Shown here piece after piece: positions 43,334 to 52,240 of a DNA stretch of 64,000 nucleotides; the stretch's first letter is position 1; the number at the start of each line of letters is the position of its first letter. The DNA is from Aequorivita sp. UBA3180 (GTDB lineage: Bacteria; Bacteroidota; Bacteroidia; Flavobacteriales; Flavobacteriaceae). Where the stretch lies: assembly GCA_002364215.1 (NCBI GenBank), contig DEXQ01000008.1:187468-251467 (forward strand). Direction: 5' to 3'. The notes beneath the pieces were generated by a model. The model saw only the letters and a list, made by a program, of their open reading frames with translations. It searched no databases and was not told the origin of the DNA. The position numbers were made by a program, and so were the translations under genes.

Positions 43334-44717
43334 AAACCATATCTTCCGGCTTCACCCATTCATCAAATTCTTCCGCAGTTAAATAGCCAAGGTTTACAGC
43401 TTCTTCCTTTAAGGTAGTTCCGTTTTTGTGTGCCGTGTTTGCAATTTCTGCGGCTTTATAATATCCAATTTTTGGGTTTAAAGCCGTAACAAGCATCAAG
43501 CTGTTGTTCAATTGCTTTTTAATTACTTCGTAATTTGGTTCAATTCCCTGTGCGCAATGAACATCAAAAGAAACACAGGCATCGCCAAGCAATTGTGCCG
43601 ATTGAAGGAAATTAGCAGCCATTACAGGCTTGAAAACATTTAGTTCAAATTGGCCCTGCATTCCACCAACAGCTATCGCCAAATCATTACCAATTACTTG
43701 CGCACAAACCATGGTTAACGCTTCGCATTGTGTAGGGTTAACTTTTCCAGGCATAATGGAAGACCCGGGCTCATTTGCGGGAATATTGATCTCGCCAATC
43801 CCGCTTCTTGGACCGCTGGCAAGCATCCGAACATCGTTCGCTATTTTGTTTAATGAAACAGCCAATTGTTTTAAAGCGCCGTGGCTTTCCACAAAAGCAT
43901 CGTGGGCTGCAAGTGCTTCAAACTTGTTTTTTGCCGTTACAAATGGTAAATCAGTAAACTCTGCAATATATTCGGCAACTTTTACATCGTAACCTTTTGG
44001 AGTGTTTAAACCTGTTCCAACGGCAGTTCCGCCCAAAGCGAGTTCAGCTAGATGTGGAAGGGTATTTTTTAATGCTTTAATTCCGTGCTCAAGTTGTGCG
44101 GCATAACCACTAAATTCCTGCCCAAGGGTTAGGGGAGTGGCATCCATAAAATGGGTGCGGCCTATTTTCACTACATTTTTAAATTCATCAGCTTTACTTG
44201 AAAATGTTTTTTGAAGTTGTTCAACACCGGGAAGTGTGGTTTCAATCAACTTTTTATAAGCAGCAATGTGCATTCCTGTTGGGAAAGTATCATTTGAAGA
44301 TTGTGATTTATTCACATCATCATTCGGCTGAAGTGTTTTATCGCCTTCACCAATTGTTTTACCAGCAATTTGGTGGGCACGGTTAGCAATTACTTCGTTC
44401 ACGTTCATATTGCTTTGGGTGCCGCTTCCGGTTTGCCAGATTACCAATGGAAATTGATCATCGTGTTTTCCTTCCAGAATTTCATCACAGACCTTTGCGA
44501 TCAAATCTCTTTTTTCTTCCGAAAGAATGCCAAGATCGCAATTTGTATAGGCGGCGGCTTTCTTCAAATATGCAAAACCATAAATGATTTCCAATGGCAT
44601 GGAAGCCTTTGGTCCAATTTTAAAATTTTCAAAGGAACGTTCCGTTTGTGCGCCCCAAAGTTTATCGGCAGGTACTTTTACCTCGCCCATGGTATCTTTT
44701 TCTATTCTATATTGCAT
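43332..44717 (-). CDS. fumC: Class II fumarate hydratase
   Basis: 461 residues, the usual FumC length. Fumarase/aspartase signature GSSIMPGKVNPTQ near residue 317, TGSGTQSNMNVNEV near 95, and the active-site region GRTHFMDATPLTLGQEF near 185. The enzyme interconverts fumarate and malate in the TCA cycle and needs no iron-sulfur cluster. It stands alone on the minus strand with a promoter box 59 bp upstream of the start. Confidence 0.97.
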   Translation of the reverse strand: MQYRIEKDTMGEVKVPADKLWGAQTERSFENFKIGPKASMPLEIIYGFAYLKKAAAYTNCDLGILSEEKRDLIAKVCDEILEGKHDDQFPLVIWQTGSGTQSNMNVNEVIANRAHQIAGKTIGEGDKTLQPNDDVNKSQSSNDTFPTGMHIAAYKKLIETTLPGVEQLQKTFSSKADEFKNVVKIGRTHFMDATPLTLGQEFSGYAAQLEHGIKALKNTLPHLAELALGGTAVGTGLNTPKGYDVKVAEYIAEFTDLPFVTAKNKFEALAAHDAFVESHGALKQLAVSLNKIANDVRMLASGPRSGIGEINIPANEPGSSIMPGKVNPTQCEALTMVCAQVIGNDLAIAVGGMQGQFELNVFKPVMAANFLQSAQLLGDACVSFDVHCAQGIEPNYEVIKKQLNNSLMLVTALNPKIGYYKAAEIANTAHKNGTTLKEEAVNLGYLTAEEFDEWVKPEDMV

Positions 44718-44775
44718 TGTGAGATGGTTTATTTTGAATTAATTAAACTTTTTTGCAAAGCTTTTTATTTTGATG

Positions 44776-44783
44776 CAAAGGTA
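44776..44783 (-). promoter_or_regulatory. -7 promoter box of fumC
   Basis: Minus strand TACCTTTG, matching TAnnTTTG, 58 bp before the fumC start codon. Confidence 0.5.
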
Positions 44784-44874
44784 ACGAAAAGGCAAAAGTA
44801 GTTCAACCCGCACGGCTGTTTATTTGTTGTGAATAAATCGAAAAGTTTTGTAGTCGTTTTTCAAAAAAACCTAT

Positions 44875-44882
44875 TATCTTTG
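44875..44882 (+). promoter_or_regulatory. -7 promoter box of the 56-residue membrane protein gene
   Basis: TATCTTTG, a perfect TAnnTTTG match 26 bp before the ATG, with TTTG at 44847-44850 as a possible -33 element (24-bp spacer). Confidence 0.55.
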
Positions 44883-44908
44883 GGGCATCATTTAAAAAAA
44901 GCTGCATC

Positions 44909-45079
44909 ATGTTTACATTTGAACAATATCTAGGTTTTCTTGCATTTTTAGCCATCCTTACTATGGGTTTTTGGTTGATGATCTTTTTGGTAAGTATTCT
45001 TCCTTATTGGATAGGCGGAGCACTTTACGAAAACTGGAAATTGAAGCGTGAAGCGAAACGTAAGAACGAAATGAAGTAA
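44909..45079 (+). CDS. 56-residue membrane protein
   Basis: ATG at 44909, TAA at 45077-45079. The peptide starts MFTFEQYLGFLAFLAIL, continues with a long hydrophobic stretch (TMGFWLMIFLVSILPYWI) and ends in a strongly basic tail (ENWKLKREAKRKNEMK), so one or two spans with a cytoplasmic C-terminus are likely. A promoter box upstream and a strong terminator 22 bp downstream frame it as an independent short transcript, which supports it being a real gene. No family recognised. Confidence 0.7.
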   Translation: MFTFEQYLGFLAFLAILTMGFWLMIFLVSILPYWIGGALYENWKLKREAKRKNEMK

Positions 45080-45100
45080 TTACTTCAATATTTTATATGA

Positions 45101-45130
45101 AAAAGGGAACCAACTTGGTTCCCTTTTTTT
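45101..45130. terminator. Bidirectional intrinsic terminator
   Basis: AAAAGGGAACCAA and TTGGTTCCCTTTT form a long perfect stem followed by a T run; it lies between the 56-residue protein gene and the convergent TonB receptor gene. Confidence 0.9.
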
Positions 45131-45147
45131 ATTGCAATCAATCTTGT

Positions 45148-47643
45148 TTAACCTTCAAAGCCACCCTCATCATCACCGTTACCATTTCTTTCAGGGCGCT
45201 GGCGTTGCTTTTTCTGATTAAATCTATATGTAAACGTAAGTGTTACCTGGCGTTGTCTCCACTGAAATTCGCTTTCACTGGTAAACGTATCGGTTGTAGT
45301 CAGACTGTTTCTTTTACGTGAATTGAAAAGGTCTCGTGCGTTCAAAGCTAATGTAGCGTTATCATTAATAATGTCTTTGCTCATTGCCATATCGACGGAG
45401 AGTATGCCTTCAGATTCTGTTTGGGAGTTATTGGATGGCCCTCTGTAAAAAGCATTGGTCTGCCACTCAATCTTTGCGGGAAGTTTTACTTTGCTGCTGA
45501 AACGCCCAAAATAACTAGTGTTTTCGGCACCGTAATCTACATTGTTATAGAACCCTTCAGTTTTGAACAGAAAATAATTGAAACTTCCGTTTAGGTTAAG
45601 CCATTTTGTAGGATTATAAAGCAATCCAAATTCAAAGCCATAACGTTCGTTGGTGGAAAGGTTTATAGGAATAGTACGGATTACGGGAATTCCATTGCTG
45701 GTTACTTCTCCGGTTTCCTCTTGCACTCTTTCAAAGGCATCGGTTTCGTACTGGTAATAGATAGAGGATGTTAATGTAAGTTTCTTCCAGCGTTTTAAAT
45801 ACCCTAAATCAAAAGCGCTTGCGTATGCCGGATCCAAATCAGGATTCCCCTGGAATACATTTGCTTCACTGGAACGTGACGGGAACGGGTTAATGAACCA
45901 GTTGCGCGGTCTATTTATACGTCTGTTGTAACCAAGCGTGATGTTTTCGTTTTCCTTTAGCTCATAGGTAAGATTTACCGTTGGAAAAAGACCTGTATAG
46001 TTTTTATCAAAATTTAAGTCAAAAGCAGTGCTGCCAGTAATATTTTCAGCTTCAACTTTACCCTTTAATTGTGTGTTTTCCAATCTAAGCCCTAATAGGA
46101 AAGAAAACTTTCCCATTTTATTTCCATATTGCGAATAAAAGGCGTGTACGTTTTCGTTATAGGTGAAAATATTTGAAATGCTATCATTTCTTATAAAATT
46201 GCCCGTAGTACCATTTTCCTCAAACAGAGTATAGTCTGTAATGGATTCTTCAAAATTACCGCGATAGCCTGCTTCAAACTGAGCGTTTTCACCTATAGGA
46301 AGCACATAATCTACTTGCGCTAAATATTCTTTCTGGTCTTCTTTTTGAATGATATCTTCAGCTGGCAATGTTTCCATTGCTGGAAAAATAAGTTCTTCCG
46401 TGATAAAGGATGTTTCGGTTTCCGTATCGTTCTCATATTGAAAATCGGCTGTAAGCTTGTGGCCGTTATCGTTAAATTCATTTACGTAATTCAATGATAA
46501 TTGATAGGTTTCGTCATCTTCACCTTCGTTTTCAATTCTCGTAATCTGTTGTTCAACAGTATTGTCGTTGTAGTTGAAGGTATTGTTTGTAGTTTCATCA
46601 TTACCATCTCCTTTGCGGTAAAATGCACTCGCCGTAACGGAAGAGCGATCAGTTAAAAAATATTCAATACCCAAGTTGGTATTGAATCCTTTTCCCATAC
46701 GCTCGTATTTTCTGCGCTCTATAACCTGATCGAATTGAGGATCTATTGTCACGGTGTTTCCATCGTCATCCAAAATGGTACGGGAGAAATATCTATTATC
46801 AAAAAAGGCATTTCCGGGACTGTTTCGGTAATACACGCCCGTGGTGTTGAAAATATTAAACTTGTCGGTTCTTAGGTTAATATTACCTGTGGCGTTACTA
46901 TTTAAAGGTACTCCCAAACTGGTGCTGAGCGAGCCGTTTAGGCCAAGTGTTTTTTCTTTTTTGAGGATGATGTTTAAAATTCCGGCAGTTCCCTCGGCAT
47001 CATAACGGGCAGAAGGTGAAGTAATAACCTCTACGCGCTCTATGGCTTCTGCGGGCAGCTGTCGCAAAGCATCGGTAGAGCCGAACCCCGCAATTGCAGA
47101 TGGCTTGCCGTTGATAAGAATGCGTACGTTGTCATTTCCGCGGAGCGCAATGGCGCCATCTACATCTACCGTAACCGAAGGAACATTGTTCAATGCATCA
47201 CTAACGGTAGCGCCACCTGCAGTAAGGTCCTTACCTATATTATATATTTTTTTATCAAGCCTTACTTGAACTTCAGTGGTCTCAGCACGTACCACAACTT
47301 CATCTAAACTAGCAGCATCCAAAGCCAGTTTTACTGTAGGAAGGGTAGTATTTTTATTTAGGTTTTGGTTTGGAACTTCTTTTGATTTATAGGAAATAAA
47401 CTCATATTTCACAGTATAAACACCTGCTGGTACATCAATGCTGTATTTTCCCTCGGTATCTGTTATTCCTCCAGTAACGGTTTTTCCTTGTTTGTTTATG
47501 AAGGAAACAGTAGAATATTCTAAAGGATAGTCAGTGCCTTCTTCAAGAATAAGGCCTTTAACGTTAACTTCTTTTTTTTCAGGATTTTGTGCCATCAAGA
47601 GGGAGGTGGCAAATGCGAATAGTACTAAGAGGTTGATTTTCAT
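45148..47643 (-). CDS. TonB-dependent receptor-like outer-membrane beta-barrel protein
   Basis: 831 residues with a signal peptide (ending FATSLLMAQ). A carboxypeptidase-D-like regulatory domain lies at about 25-115 (VKGLILEEGTDYPLEYSTVSF), then a plug domain (DALNNVPSVTVDVDGAIALRG, VRILINGKPSAI, IERVEVITSPSARYDAEGTAGILNI), then a barrel of about 600 residues ending in aromatic strands (QWRQRQVTLTFTYRFNQ). A hydrophilic tail (QRPERNGNGDDEGGFEG) follows the last strand, a common feature of this 'outer membrane beta-barrel' subgroup. No SusD partner is next to it, so substrate is unknown. Confidence 0.92.
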   Translation of the reverse strand: MKINLLVLFAFATSLLMAQNPEKKEVNVKGLILEEGTDYPLEYSTVSFINKQGKTVTGGITDTEGKYSIDVPAGVYTVKYEFISYKSKEVPNQNLNKNTTLPTVKLALDAASLDEVVVRAETTEVQVRLDKKIYNIGKDLTAGGATVSDALNNVPSVTVDVDGAIALRGNDNVRILINGKPSAIAGFGSTDALRQLPAEAIERVEVITSPSARYDAEGTAGILNIILKKEKTLGLNGSLSTSLGVPLNSNATGNINLRTDKFNIFNTTGVYYRNSPGNAFFDNRYFSRTILDDDGNTVTIDPQFDQVIERRKYERMGKGFNTNLGIEYFLTDRSSVTASAFYRKGDGNDETTNNTFNYNDNTVEQQITRIENEGEDDETYQLSLNYVNEFNDNGHKLTADFQYENDTETETSFITEELIFPAMETLPAEDIIQKEDQKEYLAQVDYVLPIGENAQFEAGYRGNFEESITDYTLFEENGTTGNFIRNDSISNIFTYNENVHAFYSQYGNKMGKFSFLLGLRLENTQLKGKVEAENITGSTAFDLNFDKNYTGLFPTVNLTYELKENENITLGYNRRINRPRNWFINPFPSRSSEANVFQGNPDLDPAYASAFDLGYLKRWKKLTLTSSIYYQYETDAFERVQEETGEVTSNGIPVIRTIPINLSTNERYGFEFGLLYNPTKWLNLNGSFNYFLFKTEGFYNNVDYGAENTSYFGRFSSKVKLPAKIEWQTNAFYRGPSNNSQTESEGILSVDMAMSKDIINDNATLALNARDLFNSRKRNSLTTTDTFTSESEFQWRQRQVTLTFTYRFNQKKQRQRPERNGNGDDEGGFEG

Positions 47644-47727
47644 GTAATTTTTAGCAATTTTGACACACGAAAATAGCCGTGGTTTAATTAGGAACTGCTA
47701 AATTTCTGTTAAATAAAAATCCTGAAA

Positions 47728-48069
47728 CTATAAAATGTCAAGCACTTTCTCCGGGGGTCTCCCTATTACTGCATGGGTTCCCTTAATTGCTATAGGCCGT
47801 TCAATTAACTTGGGATTTTGAATCACGGCATCAATTATTTCTGCGTTGCTCAGATTTTTGCCTTTGTAGTTTTCTTTCCATAGCGTTTCTTGCGTTCGCA
47901 CAAGTTCTATGGGCTCTATTCCCAAAAGTTCAATAACCTGTTTCAATTCTTGGTGGGTTGGAGCGTTTTCAAGATATTTTATAATTTCAATGGTCTCGCC
48001 TTCTTTCTCCAAAAGTTGAAGTGCTTGGCGCGATTTGCTGCAACGTGGGTTATGGTATAGTGTTGTCAT
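47728..48069 (-). CDS. arsC: ArsC-family reductase (glutaredoxin-type arsenate reductase)
   Basis: 113 residues. The catalytic Cys is at position 10 in YHNPRCSKSRQAL, and the substrate-binding Arg residues are in LIERPIAIKGTHAVIGRPPEKVLDIL. These match the ArsC/YfgD-like group; no other arsenic-resistance gene is adjacent, so reduction of arsenate in vivo is uncertain. It may form a short transcript with the 156-residue protein gene, which ends 30 bp upstream of its start. Confidence 0.9.
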   Translation of the reverse strand: MTTLYHNPRCSKSRQALQLLEKEGETIEIIKYLENAPTHQELKQVIELLGIEPIELVRTQETLWKENYKGKNLSNAEIIDAVIQNPKLIERPIAIKGTHAVIGRPPEKVLDIL

Positions 48070-48098
48070 TCTAATTAATTAATGTTAGTTTACTTTTT

Positions 48099-48569
48099 TT
48101 ATAATTTGTCCAACTCCAATCTATAGTCATATTGCAAATCCTCGTGTAGTGTTTCCACTTTTTTTGATATATAATCTATTTGTCGATTGTACAAATTGGT
48201 GAGAGTCGTGTTTCTTTTTATGGATGGTTTGAAATCCTTTAGCTTTTCGCAAAAATAAAGCAAAAGCTCTACTTCGGTTTCTTTCTTTTGTGAATAGCGA
48301 ATGAATTTTTTCAGCTCTCTCAAAATTTTCCGAACGCTCTTTTTTATATAGAAAAATGTTTTAGTATTTATGGATTCAAAATCTGCATCAACTTTATTTT
48401 TGATGTTTTGGACAAAAGCTTCTTCATTTGCAGATTCAAAAAGCAAATAGGTGAGCAGTTCCTTATTTTCTTTTTTGAATTTTGAAAGCCGAAGGCAAAG
48501 CTCCAGCAATTCCTGAGTGGAACGGTGGTTTAGTTCGGTTTTTATTTCTTTTAAGGATGCTGCTTTCAT
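48099..48569 (-). CDS. Conserved-looking helical protein of unknown function
   Basis: 156 residues, highly charged and predicted almost wholly helical (KAASLKEIKTELNHRSTQ, LRLSKFKKENKELLTYLL, RKILRELKKFIRYSQKKE). No signal peptide and no motif I recognise. Codon use and base composition do not differ from the neighbours. It is just upstream of the ArsC-like gene on the same strand. Confidence 0.75.
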   Translation of the reverse strand: MKAASLKEIKTELNHRSTQELLELCLRLSKFKKENKELLTYLLFESANEEAFVQNIKNKVDADFESINTKTFFYIKKSVRKILRELKKFIRYSQKKETEVELLLYFCEKLKDFKPSIKRNTTLTNLYNRQIDYISKKVETLHEDLQYDYRLELDKL

Positions 48570-48721
48570 CGTTTTTTATCTGTAAAGCTAAAAATACATC
48601 TTATTATTTCTTGAGTAATATATATTTTAAAATTAAAAAATTGGCGATTGGTGTTGTTTTAACTATATAATTTTAGAATGGCTATCTATTTTATGTACTT
48701 TTAAAATCGCAAAATTTTAGA

Positions 48722-49453
48722 ATGAGTATTTCAAAAACCGAACACATTTTTCTTTGCTGTATATTGTTTCATCTAGCAGCATTTTCACAATCAAATTTAC
48801 AGGATAATATTTATGAAACCTATGATAAGATTGTAGGTTTGGATAACACTGGCCTTTATAACGGTACAGAATTCACTGATCTGTTTTTGAATACGGATGG
48901 CACCTATAGGTACTATGAGGGCTATGATTATACTCGGGGTTCAATTACATATAATGGGCAACATTACGTAAATGTTTTATTAAAATATGATCTTCTGCGA
49001 GATAATATTCTTGCCCGATCTGATGATAATTTAAGCGTATTTAATGTCACACTTATCCCAGGGTTTGTAGATTCATTTTCAATTTATAATCACAAATTTG
49101 TGAGGCTTCCAGAGATTGATCTCGGGCTTGGTGGCAATGGTTTTTTTGAAGTTGGGTATGTTGGCAATGATTTGGAACTGTATATAAAGCATACCAAAAA
49201 AATGAAAGACAAAGCCCTGAAAAACGGAATTCAATATAGGTTTTCTGAAGATAATTACTATGTGCTCAAACACAATGGAACGTTTTTTTTAGTTAATTCC
49301 TCAAAAGACATTCGGGAAATACTTCCACAAAAATCTGAGGAAATACGTGAGTATTTTAAAAGCTATAAAGCTATTTATAAATCCAATCCCGATGTATTTA
49401 TGGCCAGATTGATCAAATACCTTGATGGGCCCGAAACCGAAAAATACCAATAA
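48722..49453 (+). CDS. Exported protein of unknown function, first gene of the TonB/DUF4249 operon
   Basis: 243 residues with a signal peptide (about 1-22, ending LAAFSQ). The mature part has Tyr/Asp/Gly-rich segments (GTEFTDLFLNTDGTYRYYEGYDYTRG) and a helical, lysine-rich end. No family recognised. It ends 19 bp before the TonB receptor start codon, and its last residues overlap the spurious extension of that receptor's frame, so it is probably co-transcribed with the receptor, the DUF4249 lipoprotein and the macroglobulin/plug protein. Confidence 0.8.
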   Translation: MSISKTEHIFLCCILFHLAAFSQSNLQDNIYETYDKIVGLDNTGLYNGTEFTDLFLNTDGTYRYYEGYDYTRGSITYNGQHYVNVLLKYDLLRDNILARSDDNLSVFNVTLIPGFVDSFSIYNHKFVRLPEIDLGLGGNGFFEVGYVGNDLELYIKHTKKMKDKALKNGIQYRFSEDNYYVLKHNGTFFLVNSSKDIREILPQKSEEIREYFKSYKAIYKSNPDVFMARLIKYLDGPETEKYQ

Positions 49454-49472
49454 TTTGAAGCTAAAGTTCCGT

Positions 49473-52235
49473 ATGCAAAATAAATTACTCGTCATTGCAA
49501 TACTTTTATTGTCAACAACTGGAATATTTGGGCAAAACAATCAAAATTTAACCGTAAAGTTTAACAATACCGCACTACAAGAGGCAATCGTAAAGGTAGA
49601 AACACTTTCCGGCAAAACTTTCTTTTTTGATGAAACCTGGCTGAAAGGGCATTTTGTGACAAAAGATTTTGAAAACGAATCACTCCGAAAGGTTTTGGAC
49701 GAACTTTTCAGCAATACAAATATTAATTATTTTTTAAATGGTGGAAATGTTATTCTGCTAAACAACACCTATGTTTATACAGATTTGCCCACTGATTATT
49801 TTAACGAAGAAAAACCCGATAAAAAGGTAGTTGATGATAATAACAACGCGCCTATTTTTCAAGAAGAATTCATTTCGCAGGGTAGTGTCCAAACAAGAAA
49901 ATTGGTAACTATTGGTAAACAGAGCCCTAATGCAGCAAATAAGACTTACACCCTATCAGGTATTTTTAAAAACTCCAAGACAGGTGAGCCACTTCAAAAT
50001 CTTTCCATTTCTACAACTGATAGAACAAAATATGCGGTAACAGATTCTGAGGGGCGTTTCAGCATTCGGCTGCCTTATGGTTTGAACAAGTTGGAAACAA
50101 ATCTCTTGGGGTTTGAAAAAATCCGTCAAGACGTAATTATGTATGGCGATGGTTCGTTGGATATTGAATTGCGAGAAAATACAGAATCTCTTGATGAAGT
50201 TGTTGTAAAATCCAACAAAGATGCAAATGTGCGCGATGCCGTAGTGGGGGTTACAAATATTGATATTGAATCTATTAAGACAATTCCATTAGTATTGGGG
50301 GAACGCGACGTTCTTAAGGTTGCAACCACCATGCCTGGTATAAAAACGGCAGGTGAAGGCGCAAGTGGATTTAATGTTCGTGGCGGAAGAGCTGATCAAA
50401 ACCTAATATTATTAGATGATGCGGTACTCTACAATCCTTCACACTTCTTAGGCTTCTTTTCAGCCGTAAACCCATTTACAACTGGAAGTCTTGAAATTTA
50501 TAAAGCAAGCATCCCCGCTGAATACGGTGGGAGACTCTCTTCGGTTTTTGACATCGAGACCAAGTCTGGCAATATGGAAAAGTTTGCTGGTGAAGGCTCT
50601 GTTGGGCCAATAACCGCCAATCTTGCTGTGGAAGTTCCCGTAGTGAAGGAGAAGGCATCACTTATTGCAGGGTTTAGAGCTACGTATTCAGATTGGATTT
50701 TAAGAAGTCTTGATGAAGAGGAACTTAAAAATAGCGAGGCGTCCTTTTATGATGGTATTGTAAAATACAAGCATAATATAGACAATAACAATTCGGTTCA
50801 AGGCACCTTTTATTATAGCAAAGACCGTTTCAGCATAACATCAGATTCTATTTTTGATTACAGCAACCGCTTGATTTCGTTGAAATATGGACATATCTTC
50901 AGTGAAAAAAGTAGAGCTGAGCTAATTTTGGTAAACAGCCAATACAAATATGGAGTCAACTATGAAGCAGATGCCAATGAAGATTTTGATTTTGGATATG
51001 AATTGAATGAATATCAAGCAAAGCTCAATTTCAATTATAAGTTAAGCACAAAGCACAAACTAAGTTATGGACTAAGCAGTAAACTTTATTCAATAGATCC
51101 TGGAGAAATAATGCCTATAGGGCCTAATTCTGATGTAGAAGCCAAAACAATCGATCGTGAAAAAGGACTGGAGTCTGCCATATATCTTTCAGATTTATTT
51201 GAAGTGAGCGATAAATTTCTGATTGATTTGGGATTGCGCTATTCGTTTTATATGGCGCTCGGACCTTCAACCCAAAATGTTTATGAAGAAGGAGTACCCA
51301 AAAATGAAAGTTCAATAATTGAAGTTAAAGAGTTTGGCAACAATGAATCAATAAAAAGATACAGTGGACCAGAATATAGAATATCTGCACGTTATTTACT
51401 AGGGAACGATTTTTCGGTAAAGGGCGGCTTTAATAGGACTATTCAATACTTACATCTACTTTCTACAAATACAACGCAGTCACCGACGGATATTTGGAAA
51501 CTTTCAGATCTTAATATTGCTCCCCAGCGGGCCAACCAATACAGTTTGGGTTTCTTCAAAAATCTATCTGGCAAGGACGTGGAATTCAGCCTGGAAGGAT
51601 ATTACAAAACAATGGATGATTTGCTGGATTATAAAATTGGAGCGCAGTTAATTTTGAACGATGCCCTTGAAACCGACTTATTGCAGGGTGAGGGCAGGGC
51701 TTATGGAGTTGAGTTTTTGGTTAAAAAGAATTCGGGTAGATTTAATGGATATGTAGGTTACAGCTATTCCCGATCAGAAGTAAAGCTGGACAGCCAGCTT
51801 ATGCAAGAGAGGGTAAACAATGGCGAGTTTTTTCCAGCGAATTATGACAAGCCTCACGACTTTTCGGTAGTTGCTAATTATAAGTTGACCAAGCGCTTTA
51901 GTTTTTCTGGAAATTTCACCTATCAAACCGGGAGACCGATTACCTATCCCATTGGGCGATATGTTTTTGCGGGGGAGGAGCAGGTGCTTTACAGCGACCG
52001 AAACCAGTACCGTATTCCAGATTACTACAGGCTAGATTTGGGGGTAAATATTGAAGGCAACCATAAGTTGAATAAACTGGCTCATAGTTTTATAAACATT
52101 TCAGTATATAATATTTTAGGAAGAAATAATCCGTATTCGGTATTTTTTGTAAATGAGGAAGGGCAGATTAAGGCTTATAAAACATCAATATTTTCAGTGC
52201 CGGTACCAACTATAACGTATAACTTTAAGTTTTAG
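49473..52235 (+). CDS. TonB-dependent receptor with N-terminal STN domain
   Basis: 920 residues from the ATG at 49473, which gives a normal signal peptide (MQNKLLVIAILLLSTTGIFG). An STN-like domain follows (about 22-95, LTVKFNNTALQEAIVKVE), then a carboxypeptidase-D-like domain (about 160-250, LSGIFKNSKTGEPLQNLS), the plug (VLKVATTMPGIKTAGEGASG, FNVRGGRADQNLILLDDA, PAEYGGRLSSVFDI) and a barrel ending VPTITYNFKF. STN domains usually talk to an anti-sigma factor, but no FecI/FecR pair is adjacent. The DUF4249 lipoprotein gene starts 5 bp later, as in many Flavobacteriia loci; the pair is thought to be an uptake unit of unknown substrate. Confidence 0.93.
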   Translation: MQNKLLVIAILLLSTTGIFGQNNQNLTVKFNNTALQEAIVKVETLSGKTFFFDETWLKGHFVTKDFENESLRKVLDELFSNTNINYFLNGGNVILLNNTYVYTDLPTDYFNEEKPDKKVVDDNNNAPIFQEEFISQGSVQTRKLVTIGKQSPNAANKTYTLSGIFKNSKTGEPLQNLSISTTDRTKYAVTDSEGRFSIRLPYGLNKLETNLLGFEKIRQDVIMYGDGSLDIELRENTESLDEVVVKSNKDANVRDAVVGVTNIDIESIKTIPLVLGERDVLKVATTMPGIKTAGEGASGFNVRGGRADQNLILLDDAVLYNPSHFLGFFSAVNPFTTGSLEIYKASIPAEYGGRLSSVFDIETKSGNMEKFAGEGSVGPITANLAVEVPVVKEKASLIAGFRATYSDWILRSLDEEELKNSEASFYDGIVKYKHNIDNNNSVQGTFYYSKDRFSITSDSIFDYSNRLISLKYGHIFSEKSRAELILVNSQYKYGVNYEADANEDFDFGYELNEYQAKLNFNYKLSTKHKLSYGLSSKLYSIDPGEIMPIGPNSDVEAKTIDREKGLESAIYLSDLFEVSDKFLIDLGLRYSFYMALGPSTQNVYEEGVPKNESSIIEVKEFGNNESIKRYSGPEYRISARYLLGNDFSVKGGFNRTIQYLHLLSTNTTQSPTDIWKLSDLNIAPQRANQYSLGFFKNLSGKDVEFSLEGYYKTMDDLLDYKIGAQLILNDALETDLLQGEGRAYGVEFLVKKNSGRFNGYVGYSYSRSEVKLDSQLMQERVNNGEFFPANYDKPHDFSVVANYKLTKRFSFSGNFTYQTGRPITYPIGRYVFAGEEQVLYSDRNQYRIPDYYRLDLGVNIEGNHKLNKLAHSFINISVYNILGRNNPYSVFFVNEEGQIKAYKTSIFSVPVPTITYNFKF

Positions 52236-52240
52236 GAATT

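Noticed and set aside
49422..49472. Extended start of the STN-TonB receptor at 49422
   Set aside because: It is a TTG frame overlapping the previous gene and would bury the signal peptide; the ATG at 49473 gives a normal one.
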